64,000 bases of DNA from JAXMHQ01 sp046346665 (lineage in GTDB: Bacteria; Verrucomicrobiota; Verrucomicrobiia; Limisphaerales; JAXMHQ01), in contig JAXMHQ010000001.1 of the NCBI GenBank assembly GCA_046346665.1, positions 124,001 to 188,000 on the forward strand, in the 5' to 3' direction. Below the pieces are notes generated by a model. That model worked only from the letters and a program-made list of their open reading frames with translations. It had not been told where the DNA came from and made no database searches. Numbering within the stretch: the stretch's first letter is position 1; every line of letters begins with the position of its first letter. This document shows, piece by piece, positions 8,309-16,525 of this stretch. A program made the translations under genes and the position numbers.

Positions 8309-9367
8309 CTACTTCCTCTTCGCCGTCATGTCCCCTTCCCCGACCGAGAACCGGATTTCGCTGACGGGGTTGGTGCCGACAAAGTCGCATTGCACGTCGG
8401 TGGTGGTGGCGAAGAAATGGGTTGGAGACTCGGCGTGCAGGAGGAACGTGGCGCCGCCGAAGTTGAGGGACAACAGACCGTCGCCGGCCCGCCGCACCTG
8501 GACGAGGTCGTTGTGGCCTCGGTCGTAGTCGCCCGCGTAGCTGTCCAGCAACGCGTCCGGCAGCATCAATTCCTTCCGGCCCTTGCCGATTTCGCGGACC
8601 CAAACGTTCCGGTATCGCACCGGGTTGCCGTGATCCTGGAAGGCGATCGGCAATTTCTCCGGGTGGGCTTTGTAGGGTGCGCGCTCCAGCCAGGAGGTCG
8701 GCCCGGTGAGTTCCACGTGGTTCTGAACCAGCACGCCGTTTTGGAAAACGGTCAGGAACGCCTTGGAAAGCAGCTTGCCGTCGACGTCAAACCGCGGGGC
8801 GGTCCAGACGATGTCGTAGGTCTGCCATTGGCCGGCGGGGCGGCAGACATTCACCAGGGGCGGATACTGTCCGTAAACGGAGGCCGCCGTGCCGTCCGCG
8901 TAACTCTTGCTTTCGTAGGAATCGAGCACCTGGATTTCGTAACGGTCGTAGCCGAAAAACACGCCGCTGTTGCCGCGGCCCTGTCCGCCGCCGTGCGGCG
9001 GCATCGGCGTGCACCATTCCACGTGCAACTGGCAGTCACCAAAACTTTGCAGCGTCCGCACATACCCGCTGCCGGGCACGCATTCCATCGCACCGTTCTT
9101 GATGATCCATTTCGTCGGCTTGCCGTCCATGGCCGCCCATTGCGACAGATCCTTTCCGTCGAACAACACGACCGCATCCGAAGGCGCCTGTCCCGGCTGT
9201 TCCTGGGTGCTGCACGAACCGGGCGTCACGGCCGGGGGCTGCGGCCGCAGCCGGTCGTGTTCCAGCCAGTTCGGATCCGGCTGCGCCTGAACCAGGGCGG
9301 CGCGGCCCGCGACAACGAGGGCGATGCACAGGGACCGGGACAACGGGGAGAGCGGGAATAGTTTCAT
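8309..9367 (-). CDS. Secreted DUF1080 (3-keto-disaccharide hydrolase-like) protein
   Basis: Exported protein of 352 residues. Residues 1-28 are a Sec signal peptide (basic MKLFPLSPLSR, hydrophobic core LCIALVVAG, cleavage near VQA-QP). Residues about 70-255 form the DUF1080 concanavalin-like fold: VVLFDGKDLSQW, GDCQLHVEWCTP, GRGNSGVFFG, YEIQVLDSYES and YNVCRPAGQW-like PLVNVCRPAGQWQTYD, ending in IAFQDHGNPVRYRNVWVRE. This family includes 3-keto-disaccharide hydrolases and is expanded in Planctomycetes and Verrucomicrobia. The C-terminal 80 residues (LLDSYAGDYDRGHNDLVQVRR) resemble the small beta domain seen after some beta-lactamase-like proteins, an unusual addition. The ATG at 9367 starts the signal peptide. 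Confidence 0.85.
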   Translation of the reverse strand: MKLFPLSPLSRSLCIALVVAGRAALVQAQPDPNWLEHDRLRPQPPAVTPGSCSTQEQPGQAPSDAVVLFDGKDLSQWAAMDGKPTKWIIKNGAMECVPGSGYVRTLQSFGDCQLHVEWCTPMPPHGGGQGRGNSGVFFGYDRYEIQVLDSYESKSYADGTAASVYGQYPPLVNVCRPAGQWQTYDIVWTAPRFDVDGKLLSKAFLTVFQNGVLVQNHVELTGPTSWLERAPYKAHPEKLPIAFQDHGNPVRYRNVWVREIGKGRKELMLPDALLDSYAGDYDRGHNDLVQVRRAGDGLLSLNFGGATFLLHAESPTHFFATTTDVQCDFVGTNPVSEIRFSVGEGDMTAKRK

Positions 9368-9431
9368 AGAATCAAGTGGGCCGAAGTTATCCGGGGCGCC
9401 CGGCGATGGCAACCTTTCAGCGTTCCCGAAC

Positions 9432-9524
9432 TTTGACAGCATGGACAGAATTCACAGAATGAATAGTGCCATGCGGCGTTCCGTTTTCCGGAGTCATTCG
9501 GTCCATTCGGTTCATTCTGTCAAA
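9432..9524. repeat. Word-hairpin, word GACAGAATG-like
   Basis: Left arm 9432-9464 has repeated ACAG/GAAT words (TTTGACAG, ATGGACAG, AATTCACAG, AATGAAT); right arm 9495-9524 is the reverse complement series (CATTCGGT, CCATTCGGT, TCATTCTGTCAAA). It lies in the divergent gap between the DUF1080 gene and the zinc-ribbon gene. Confidence 0.7.
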
Positions 9525-9616
9525 CCGGATTTTCAAGGGGTCCTGCAAACAAACGAGGGTTCCCCGCGTTGACAATCGGCCGCGGGATACGCAATTTGGG
9601 GCCGGAAGAACGGATT

Positions 9617-9862
9617 GTGCCCATTTACGAATACGAATTGTGCGACGGGGAGTGCAAGGTCTGCGGGGGCCGGTTCACGCTGCGCCGGCCGCTGAGCGCA
9701 CCGCCTTTGGCCCAGTGCCCGGCCTGCAAAAAGCCCGTGCGCAAAATCATTTCCAGCTTCAATTCGCCGATGAAACTCAAGCCGCTTTCGGTGTCCGACG
9801 CGAAGAAGGCCGGGTTCACCGTGCTCAAAAAAGTCAGCAAGGGGGAATATGAGCGCCAATAA
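9617..9862 (+). CDS. FmdB-like zinc-ribbon protein
   Basis: Small protein of 81 residues. It begins PIYEYEL as FmdB/CxxC_CXXC_SSSS proteins do, and has two cysteine pairs (CKVC and CPAC) plus CDGEC that would bind zinc, followed by KKPVRKIISSFNS, the serine-containing segment of the family. The start is GTG at 9617, chosen because it gives PIYEYE at the N-terminus and has a GGAAG ribosome site about 10 bases upstream (9603-9607). Function in this family is not established; it is often called a regulatory or zinc-ribbon domain protein. Confidence 0.82.
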   Translation: MPIYEYELCDGECKVCGGRFTLRRPLSAPPLAQCPACKKPVRKIISSFNSPMKLKPLSVSDAKKAGFTVLKKVSKGEYERQ

Positions 9863-9997
9863 CGCCGTCCAGGCGGTCCTGGTGAGAAAAAACATTGCGC
9901 CATCCCAGCCAATTTGGCTTTATCAGGCGGGCCCGACCGGTGTGTCCGGGCGCCGGCGCCTGAGGATGGGGCTGGGATCGACGGGCAGCCGGGCGGT

Positions 9998-10282
9998 ATG
10001 AACCGACGCCGAATGACGGTGCTGTATTCGGGTCACGTCCAGGGTGTGGGATTCCGTTACGCCGTGAAGTCGACGGCGGCCGGGTATGAACTGGCCGGGA
10101 CGGTTCGAAACCTGGCGGATGGGCGTGTGGAGTTGATTGCCGAAGGGCCGAGGGAGGAACTTGAAGCCTTCCGCGCAGCCATCCGGGATTCCGGGATGGA
10201 TCACTTCATCCGGCAGGAAGATGTGGCCTGGAGCGAAGCGACAGGATCGTTTCGCGGGTTTGAAATAGTGAGATCATACTGA
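9998..10282 (+). CDS. acyP: Acylphosphatase
   Basis: Enzyme of 94 residues that hydrolyses acyl phosphates such as carbamoyl phosphate. The signature YSGHVQGVGFRY contains the phosphate-binding arginine R20, and GTVRNLADGRVE contains the catalytic asparagine N38. Length matches the family (about 90). The ATG at 9998 follows a GGGCGG stretch; a second in-frame ATG at 10013 is also possible. Its TGA overlaps the ATG of the downstream phosphoesterase (TGATG), so the two genes are translationally coupled. Confidence 0.92.
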   Translation: MNRRRMTVLYSGHVQGVGFRYAVKSTAAGYELAGTVRNLADGRVELIAEGPREELEAFRAAIRDSGMDHFIRQEDVAWSEATGSFRGFEIVRSY

Positions 10283-11004
10283 TGAAGTTCGCGATTATAG
10301 CCGATATTCACGCCAACCTGGACGCCTTCCAGGTTGTGCTCGAGGACATCAAGGCGCAAAAGTGCACCCACTACGCCTGCCTCGGCGACGTCGTCGGCTA
10401 CAACGCCAACCCCAAGGAATGCCTCGAAATCGTCCGCTCCATGGGCATGCCCTGCGTCAAGGGCAACCACGACGAATACTGCTCCAGCAACACGGCGCTC
10501 GACGGCTTTAATCCCGCGGCCGCCGAAGCGGTCAACTGGACCCGGCAACAGCTCAGCGAGGAAGACCGTCAGTGGCTCCGCGACTTGAAATATGTCCGGA
10601 TGGTCACCAGCTTTTCCATCGTTCACGCCACGCTCGACGGACCGCAGCGATGGGGTTACGTCTTCGACAAGCTCGCCGCCGCAGCCAGCTTCACCTACCA
10701 GAACACCGCCGTCTGCTTTTTCGGACACACCCACGTCCCGGTCGCCTTCATGCGCGACAACATGGTCCGCGGCGGCACCTACTCCAAGTTCAAGGTCGAA
10801 CCGGGCAAGAAATATTTCGTCAACGTCGGCGCCGTCGGCCAGCCGCGCGACAATAATCCCAAATCCGCTTACGTCGTTTACGACATGGACGAGGGAACGA
10901 TCGAACTGCGCCGGCTGGAATACGACATCGCGGCGGCCCAGAAAAAAATCCGCGACGCCGGCCTGCCGGAGCGCCTGGCGGAACGGCTCGCCTACGGGCG
11001 CTGA
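10282..11004 (+). CDS. Calcineurin-like metallophosphoesterase
   Basis: Cytoplasmic protein of 240 residues in the YfcE/MJ0936-like phosphodiesterase group. Metal ligands are visible in order: D8 and H10 (IADIHANL), CLGDVVGYNANP, GNHDEY and the C-terminal FGHTHVP. The start codon overlaps the stop of acyP. The substrate is unknown; the family covers cyclic-nucleotide and bis-nucleotide phosphodiesterases. Confidence 0.88.
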   Translation: MKFAIIADIHANLDAFQVVLEDIKAQKCTHYACLGDVVGYNANPKECLEIVRSMGMPCVKGNHDEYCSSNTALDGFNPAAAEAVNWTRQQLSEEDRQWLRDLKYVRMVTSFSIVHATLDGPQRWGYVFDKLAAAASFTYQNTAVCFFGHTHVPVAFMRDNMVRGGTYSKFKVEPGKKYFVNVGAVGQPRDNNPKSAYVVYDMDEGTIELRRLEYDIAAAQKKIRDAGLPERLAERLAYGR

Positions 11005-11100
11005 ACCGACATCACCGGCGGACGCGGGTCCCGTCCTTCACACGGACCCCATTCAGGATCCGGCCCGCCTTCGCGGGCCCGGAAACCCTTCGTTCAACCT

Positions 11101-12117
11101 TTGAAGACCTTGATTCTCAAACCGAGTTCGCTCGGGGATGTCATCCAGGCGCTGCCCGTGCTGCGACTGCTCAAACGGCATCAGCCCGGCAACCAGGTCT
11201 ATTGGTGGATCGATTCGGAACTGGCCCCGCTCCTGGAAGGCGACCCCGACCTCGCCGGGCTCGTCCTTTTCGAGCGGCGCCGCTGGACGTCCCCCCGCCG
11301 CTGGCCCGAAGTCTGGCGCAGCGTGCGCTGGATGCGGGATCAACACTTCGATCTTGTCCTCGACCTTCAATGCCTCGCCCGCAGCGGCGCGTTTGCGTGG
11401 CTCGCCAACGGCAAACTGCTCGTCGGACTCGACGACGCCCGCGAAGGCGCGCGCGGCTTCTACGACCTGGTCGTCCGGCGCGAATCCCCGCTCACCCACG
11501 CCGTCGATTGGTACCTCGGCACCCTCCGCGCCCTCGGCATCCCAACCTCCGGCCGCTTCACCTGGCTGCCTGTCCGCGCCGCCGCCGCGGAGGAAATTCG
11601 CCGGCGCGATGCCCACAACCATCGCTGGATCGTCCTTCAGCCGGGCGCACGCTGGATGAACAAGCGCTGGCCCGTCGAACACTTTTCCGAACTCGTCCGC
11701 CGGCTCGCCCAAAGCCACCCCGGCCATCGCCTGGCCATTCTCGGCGGAAAATCCGACGCGGAACTTGGCGCCGCCATCACCAGCGCCGCCCCGCGGGCAT
11801 GCCTCGACCTCACCGGCAAACTGTCCCTGCCGGAAATGATCGAATGGATCCGGCTCGCGCGGCTCATGATCTCCAACGACACCGGCCCCATGCACGTCGC
11901 CGCCGCCGTCGGCACCCCGCTCGTCGCCTTGTTCGGCCCGACCGAACCCTGCCGTACCGGCCCCTACGGACAGCTCCGCGAGTCCATCCAGGTCGCACTC
12001 CCCTGCGTTCCGTGCATGAAATCCCAGTGCACCTACGTCCGCCCCCTGGAATGCCTGCGCGCCATCACCCCCGAAATGGTCCACGCCCGCGCCGCCGCCG
12101 CGCTCAAGGACAGGTAA
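11101..12117 (+). CDS. Glycosyltransferase family 9 (heptosyltransferase-like)
   Basis: Protein of 338 residues of the ADP-heptose:LPS heptosyltransferase family (WaaC/WaaF/RfaQ type), which extends the LPS core. The N-terminal LKPSSLGDVIQALPVLRLL and the C-terminal nucleotide-sugar site SNDTGPMHVAAAVGTPLVAL then FGPTEP are typical. It starts at TTG 11101, since the first coding residues KTLILKPSSLGD align with family N-termini and no ATG precedes them in frame. A GmhB-like gene of heptose synthesis lies 1.2 kb downstream, consistent with an LPS core role. Acceptor specificity cannot be read from sequence. Confidence 0.88.
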   Translation: MKTLILKPSSLGDVIQALPVLRLLKRHQPGNQVYWWIDSELAPLLEGDPDLAGLVLFERRRWTSPRRWPEVWRSVRWMRDQHFDLVLDLQCLARSGAFAWLANGKLLVGLDDAREGARGFYDLVVRRESPLTHAVDWYLGTLRALGIPTSGRFTWLPVRAAAAEEIRRRDAHNHRWIVLQPGARWMNKRWPVEHFSELVRRLAQSHPGHRLAILGGKSDAELGAAITSAAPRACLDLTGKLSLPEMIEWIRLARLMISNDTGPMHVAAAVGTPLVALFGPTEPCRTGPYGQLRESIQVALPCVPCMKSQCTYVRPLECLRAITPEMVHARAAAALKDR

Positions 12118-12167
12118 GCTCCAAAAACCTGGTAATGTCCTGATCTGCAATTCGGAAGATGTCCGCT

Positions 12168-12215
12168 GTACCAGGGCTGCGCCCCGCGCAGCCGGCACCG
12201 CGGAGCGGCGGCTTA
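12168..12215. repeat. GC-rich double-hairpin repeat
   Basis: GGCTGCGCCCCGCGCAGCC forms the first hairpin and CCGCGGAGCGG the second, bounded by CCAGGG and CTTACC. Same plan as 6108-6153. Confidence 0.65.
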
Positions 12216-12256
12216 CCAACCCGTTTGCTCGGTCGAAAACACACCTTTCAACAATA

Positions 12257-12311
12257 GGATTACCAAAGGGATTACCAAAGATCTTGCGACTTTCCCGCGT
12301 CCCCCTACAGT
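12257..12311 (+). promoter_or_regulatory. Tandem 12-mer plus promoter with very short leader
   Basis: Two perfect tandem copies of GGATTACCAAAG (12257-12280) end 3 bases before a -35-like TTGCGA (12284-12289), followed after 16 bases by a -10-like TACAGT (12306-12311). Transcription would begin about 12318, only two bases before the ATG at 12320, so the message may be leaderless. The direct repeat sits where an activator could bind. Confidence 0.5.
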
Positions 12312-12319
12312 AGAGTTTC

Positions 12320-13243
12320 ATGAAGATTCCAGCTTTCGTCCTGGCCTTCTGGCTGGCGCTAACCGCCGCCGCCACAGCCCAGGTCTCCGTCGAAGTGGTG
12401 CTCGACCAGGAACATTTCCTCCCCGGCGAAACCATGAACGTCGCCGTCCGCATCATCAATCGATCCGGCCAAACCCTCCAACTGGGCGCCGACCCCGACT
12501 GGCTCACGTTCGCGGTGGAATCCAAGGACGGTTATGTGATCCTGAAAAACGGGGATGTGCCCGTCGTGCAACCCTTCACGCTGGAATCCTCCAAGCGCGC
12601 CACGAAGCATGTCGACCTGGCCCCCTACTTCAACCTCACCAAGGAAGGCGCCTACACGGTTTCCGCGACGGTGAACATCAAGGAATGGAACCGCCAGTTC
12701 ACCAGCCAGGCGCGCATGTTTGAAATCATCAGGGCCGCTTCGCTGCGGGACATTGAAGTGGGCGTGCCGCGCCCCGCGGGTTCGACCAACTCCGAACCCC
12801 AGCTCCGGAAATACAGCCTGCTCCAGGCCAATTACCTCCGAAAAACCCTCGTGCTCTACGTCCAGATCACCGACGGCGCCGGCAAACTCAAACGCGTCTT
12901 CCCCATCGGCCCCATGATCTCGTTCGGACAACCCGAACCGCAGATCGACAAAGACAGCAATCTCCACATTCTCTACCAGAGCGGCCCGCGCCTGTTCCGC
13001 TATTTCATCATCACGCCCGACGGCGAAGTCATCGGGCGCCAGACCTACGAATTCACAAACCGCCCGCGGTTGAAGGTGGGAGAGAATTCGCAGATCTCTG
13101 TGGAAGGCGGACGCCGCCGGATCACGGACGAGGATATCCCGTCGCCCGACGCCGCCGATGCAGCCGGGACAAATTCGCCCGCCCTTCCGGCCACGAACGC
13201 CGCTCCGGCTTCGGCGCCGCCTCCCGCACCAGCCGTTAAATAA
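12320..13243 (+). CDS. Secreted protein of unknown function with Ig-like fold
   Basis: I do not recognise a named family. The protein has 307 residues with a clear signal peptide (MKIPAFVLAFWLALTAAATA, cleavage before QVSVEV). Residues about 22-130 look like a beta-sandwich of the kind that measures protein interactions (VVLDQEHFLPGETMNVAVRI; EGAYTVSATVNIKEW), as in bacterial Ig-like or BsuPI-type domains. The middle part (FPIGPMISFGQPEPQ; DSNLHILYQSG) reads like further beta strands. The C-terminal 40 residues are a low-complexity alanine/proline tail. Transcription may start almost at the ATG. It ends at a strong bidirectional hairpin. Confidence 0.75.
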   Translation: MKIPAFVLAFWLALTAAATAQVSVEVVLDQEHFLPGETMNVAVRIINRSGQTLQLGADPDWLTFAVESKDGYVILKNGDVPVVQPFTLESSKRATKHVDLAPYFNLTKEGAYTVSATVNIKEWNRQFTSQARMFEIIRAASLRDIEVGVPRPAGSTNSEPQLRKYSLLQANYLRKTLVLYVQITDGAGKLKRVFPIGPMISFGQPEPQIDKDSNLHILYQSGPRLFRYFIITPDGEVIGRQTYEFTNRPRLKVGENSQISVEGGRRRITDEDIPSPDAADAAGTNSPALPATNAAPASAPPPAPAVK

Positions 13244-13286
13244 AAAAATCAGGGGAATAAAAGCGCGCGGCTCTTATTCCCCTGAC
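13244..13286 (-). terminator. Intrinsic terminator of the GmhB-like gene
   Basis: A perfect 12-base stem (TCAGGGGAATAA at 13249-13260 with TTATTCCCCTGA at 13274-13285) and a 13-base loop. Read on the minus strand, the stem is followed by TTTTTTTATTT, a good U-tract. It lies 30 bases past the stop of the gene at 13316-13861; without a U-tract on the plus side it may still end the convergent gene. Confidence 0.85.
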
Positions 13287-13315
13287 TTCAACTCCCGCTC
13301 CGGGCGTTGCCGGTT

Positions 13316-13861
13316 CTACACGGCCACAGCCGGTCCGGGCACCTGCAATTGGAGAATCTTCTCCACGGCGGCCGTGAAATCCGGCAGCAGGAAATCGTGG
13401 TGCACCGAGCCCACCCACGGCGATTTCAGCAGCACCGAGGTGCAACCCGCCGCACGCGCCGCTTCGGCATCCTGCCACTTGTCGCTGATCACAAACGAAC
13501 GGTCCATGTCCAGGTGCCACTTGAATTTCGCCTCGATCAACATGCCAGGCTTCGGCTTGCGGCAGGAACAACGGTCCACCTCCGCGTGCGGACACATGAA
13601 AATATCGTCGATCGGCAGCGTCCGGCGCAGCGCCTGGTGCATCAAATCCAGTTCACGCCGGGAAATCGACCCGTCGGAAAGCCCCGGCTGATTCGTCGTC
13701 GCTATCAACACAAGACCGGCCGCCTTCAACTGCTTCAGCAGCGGGAGAATCTCCCGGTTGATCTCAAAATCCTTGAGGGTGGCGGGAGTGACTTGGTGTT
13801 GCCGTTCGGTTCGCACTTTATTCAGTACGCCGTCGCGCTCAATAAAAATGCCGAGCTTCAT
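13316..13861 (-). CDS. GmhB-like HAD-IIIA phosphatase with D-to-E nucleophile change
   Basis: Protein of 181 residues resembling D-glycero-D-manno-heptose-1,7-bisphosphate 7-phosphatase, an enzyme of LPS heptose precursor synthesis. It keeps the family's TNQPGLSDG motif (motif II region), the zinc loop CPHAEVDRCSCRKPKPGM and a DKWQD segment in the motif IV position. The first motif, normally DRDGTLN, reads ERDGVLN here: the codon for the nucleophilic aspartate is GAG (residue 8). In HAD phosphatases this residue is phosphorylated during catalysis, so activity is doubtful or altered. The ATG at 13861 places this motif eight residues in, as in the family. Confidence 0.82.
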   Translation of the reverse strand: MKLGIFIERDGVLNKVRTERQHQVTPATLKDFEINREILPLLKQLKAAGLVLIATTNQPGLSDGSISRRELDLMHQALRRTLPIDDIFMCPHAEVDRCSCRKPKPGMLIEAKFKWHLDMDRSFVISDKWQDAEAARAAGCTSVLLKSPWVGSVHHDFLLPDFTAAVEKILQLQVPGPAVAV

Positions 13862-14100
13862 ATGCCGGGCGAGATAGCATAAACCCGGCCCAGCAACGGC
13901 CCGGACCAAAAAAAGGAAAATTCACCCCGGGAAATCTGCAGGAGAAAACCCGCCAATCTCAGTTCTGAGACGCAAAACAACCCCGCCCCGCCCTTCCCCG
14001 CCCGCCCGCCGGCATTCCGACTTGTCCCGGTTTCGGGCAGGAATCGTCTCAATCGATAACGCCTAACACCGAGGCCACGGTGCAGCCACCCGAAAACAAC

Positions 14101-15153
14101 TCAACGCACCAGGTCGTCGAGCGATTGCACCCCGGCTTGCATCCGTTCGATAACCGGATTGGCCCGGGCCCGCGCATTGTCTTCCGTCTGGCCGGCAAAA
14201 GATTTCATCTTCACACAAATCGCCGCGATCGATTCGCCGTTCCGATCCGTCAACGGCGCCGTGATGGTCACCCACGATTTTCCGCGCGCCCAGTAACGGG
14301 TGCCCCGCGCTATCACATCCTTCTCCACTTCCGTCCCAGCCCGCCCCACCTCGCCGGGATCGGTCGATGCGATCACCACCGGGGTTGACCCTGGCTTCTC
14401 AACGGTGTAAATCGCCAATCCCAGCAGGCGCGGAAACTCTTTCATCACCGAGGCGATCAGCCTCTGCGCCGGCGCTTCCTCGTGGGTGAACCGCACCCGG
14501 GCATCGCGAAAATACGTCACCGCGTCCGACTTTGTCCAAAACCCGATCTTTCCCGCCTTCGGCCCCGCGCTGTCGATCAGCCTGATCAGGTCCTTGCCGT
14601 CCAGCGCACAGGTGATCCGGTTTCCCTCGCATTCAACCGACAACTCGTGCCATTCCCCCTTCGAAACGACGATGTCCGGGCCGATCGGCGGCTTCAATTC
14701 ACCGTCCACCACCCGGTAACAGCGGAAATTCCCGCCCAACACACTGGCCCGCACCACGGAAAAATTCGATTCGTTCTGAAATCGGAACACCACGCCGCCC
14801 ATCTGTTCCAGAGCGCCTCCCACACACTTGAACCGGGTCGTGAATTTGAAATCCCCGAAATCCTCGTTGGTGTAGACCAGGATCGGGTAGTGATCCGGCA
14901 ACCCGCTGCGCGCCAACTGCGCCAGCACCGCCTGCTTGCTCACCACCATGGCTTTCGACGTCAACGGCGCCAGCAACGGCGCCACTTCGTCCAGGATCAC
15001 CTTCCAGTCCCCCGGCTTCCCCATCCCCGCCACCGCGCTCCGAAACCCCGGCGGCGGTTGATCCCCGGCTTCCTTGCCAAAATCAAACACCACGTCCGAC
15101 CCGCGCACGCGCCCCACCGCCAGGACGGCTAAAATCACAAAAAACAATCGCAT
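14101..15153 (-). CDS. Secreted concanavalin-like protein of unknown function
   Basis: Exported protein of 350 residues with a signal peptide (MRLFFVILAVLAVGRVRG-S). Residues about 20-220 look like a DUF1080/LamG-type beta-sandwich (FGDFKFTTRFKCVGG; MGGVVFRFQNESNFSVVRAS; KGEWHELSVECEGNRI; KAGKIGFWTKSDAVTYFRDARV). The C-terminal 120 residues (GLAIYTVEKPGSTPVVIAST; SWVTITAPLTDRNGESIAAI) resemble a Cache/GAF-like sensor fold, but this is only a resemblance. No catalytic residues can be named. Such sandwich proteins in this phylum often bind or process polysaccharides. Confidence 0.7.
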   Translation of the reverse strand: MRLFFVILAVLAVGRVRGSDVVFDFGKEAGDQPPPGFRSAVAGMGKPGDWKVILDEVAPLLAPLTSKAMVVSKQAVLAQLARSGLPDHYPILVYTNEDFGDFKFTTRFKCVGGALEQMGGVVFRFQNESNFSVVRASVLGGNFRCYRVVDGELKPPIGPDIVVSKGEWHELSVECEGNRITCALDGKDLIRLIDSAGPKAGKIGFWTKSDAVTYFRDARVRFTHEEAPAQRLIASVMKEFPRLLGLAIYTVEKPGSTPVVIASTDPGEVGRAGTEVEKDVIARGTRYWARGKSWVTITAPLTDRNGESIAAICVKMKSFAGQTEDNARARANPVIERMQAGVQSLDDLVR

Positions 15154-15294
15154 CCGGCCTTCATCCTAAGGGATTCTCTCCCCGTCGAGAACCCGAATTT
15201 GCCTACATTTCAAGAAAAACAGGCTCGATTCCTGCTATGTTGGGCGCTGGCGTGGAATTACAAAACTCTTACAGGCCGAACAACATGCGCGGGT

Positions 15295-16512
15295 ATGGCT
15301 AAGATCCTGTTGGTGGAAGACGATTTGGTGATCGCCCGAATCTACCGGCGCAAGCTGGAGGAAGCCGGGCACGAGGTTGCCACGGCGGAGGACGGCCTGG
15401 AAGCGATGAAACAAATCCCGGTCTTCCGGCCCGACCTCGTCGTGCTCGACCTGATGATCCCCAAACTCAGCGGGATCGACGTTCTCAAATACATCCGTCA
15501 ACACCCCGATTTCAACCGGCTGCCGGTGGTCGTTTTCACCAACGCATTTCTCAACAAACTCTGGGAGGAACTCACCGCGCTCGGCGTTCAGGAAATGCTC
15601 CTGAAATCCTCCAGCACACCGCCCCAGCTCATCGCCGCCATCGCGCGCATCCTTCAGCAACACCATGCGCGGGAAATCTCCGCCGCGGATTCCGCCACGA
15701 GCCCCGCTGCCGCCCGGCCCAGCCCGGAATTCCCCCAGCCCCCGCCGTCCCGCAGCAGCGAAAGCGCCTCCCAGTTCCGCCAGCGCATTCAACACGATTT
15801 CTTCGAACAAATCCCCGTCATCTGCGGCGGCATCCACCTCGCCGGCCGTGATTTTCTCAACGCACCCGATGCCTCCTCACGCCTGCTGCGACTGGAACCG
15901 CTCCGCCGCAAAATCGGGTTTGTCACCCACATGACGTCCATGGCCGGATGTTACCGGCTCGCCCAGCTCTCCAGCGCTTTCGAAGCGCTCCTCTTCGAAC
16001 TCCAGTTGAAACCCTCCGCCATCAACGACTCCTCGCGACACACCATCTCGAATACCATCAGCCTGCTCACCTCCGGGCTCAACCTCGCCAACCAGCCCGA
16101 CGAACAAAGCCTCACCCCCATCCAGGTGCTCGTTCTCGACGACGACCCCGTCTCCACCCGCGCCCTCGTCGTCACCCTGGACCGCGTCAATGTCAAAGCC
16201 ACCGCCCTCGCCAACCCCTTCGAGGCCCTCGAGAAACTTCGCCAGAACCTCTACGACGCCGTCCTGCTCGATATCAATCTCCCCGAAATCACCGGGTTCG
16301 CCGTGTGCGAACAAATGCGCCAGATGCCGCACCACGCCCAGACCCCCGTCATTTTCGTCACGAGCTACGCCGAGTTCGAACCCCGCGCCCGCTCCATCCT
16401 CAGCGCCGGCGACGATCTCATCGGCAAACCCATCATGCCTATCGAACTGACCGTCAAAGTCATCGCCCACGTGATGAAACAACGCGCCCGCCTCTCGCCC
16501 GCGGTGTTCTGA
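15295..16512 (+). CDS. Double-receiver response regulator (REC-linker-REC)
   Basis: Protein of 405 residues. Receiver 1 occupies residues 1-120 (ILLVEDDLVIARIY; phospho-acceptor aspartate in VVLDLMIPKLSG). A proline/serine-rich linker follows at about 135-165. Residues 165-275 (FRQRIQHDFFEQIP; RKIGFVTHMTSMAGCYRLAQLSSAFEALL split over two helices) look helical and like a degenerate phosphotransfer domain. Receiver 2 spans about 280-400 (VLVLDDDPVSTRALV; aspartate in AVLLDINLPEITG; lysine in LIGKPIMP). No DNA-binding or enzymatic output is visible, so it may act through protein contacts or phosphotransfer. The ATG at 15295 is chosen because AKILLVEDD then sits at the N-terminus. Confidence 0.85.
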   Translation: MAKILLVEDDLVIARIYRRKLEEAGHEVATAEDGLEAMKQIPVFRPDLVVLDLMIPKLSGIDVLKYIRQHPDFNRLPVVVFTNAFLNKLWEELTALGVQEMLLKSSSTPPQLIAAIARILQQHHAREISAADSATSPAAARPSPEFPQPPPSRSSESASQFRQRIQHDFFEQIPVICGGIHLAGRDFLNAPDASSRLLRLEPLRRKIGFVTHMTSMAGCYRLAQLSSAFEALLFELQLKPSAINDSSRHTISNTISLLTSGLNLANQPDEQSLTPIQVLVLDDDPVSTRALVVTLDRVNVKATALANPFEALEKLRQNLYDAVLLDINLPEITGFAVCEQMRQMPHHAQTPVIFVTSYAEFEPRARSILSAGDDLIGKPIMPIELTVKVIAHVMKQRARLSPAVF

Positions 16513-16525
16513 TTGCCCGCCCGCC

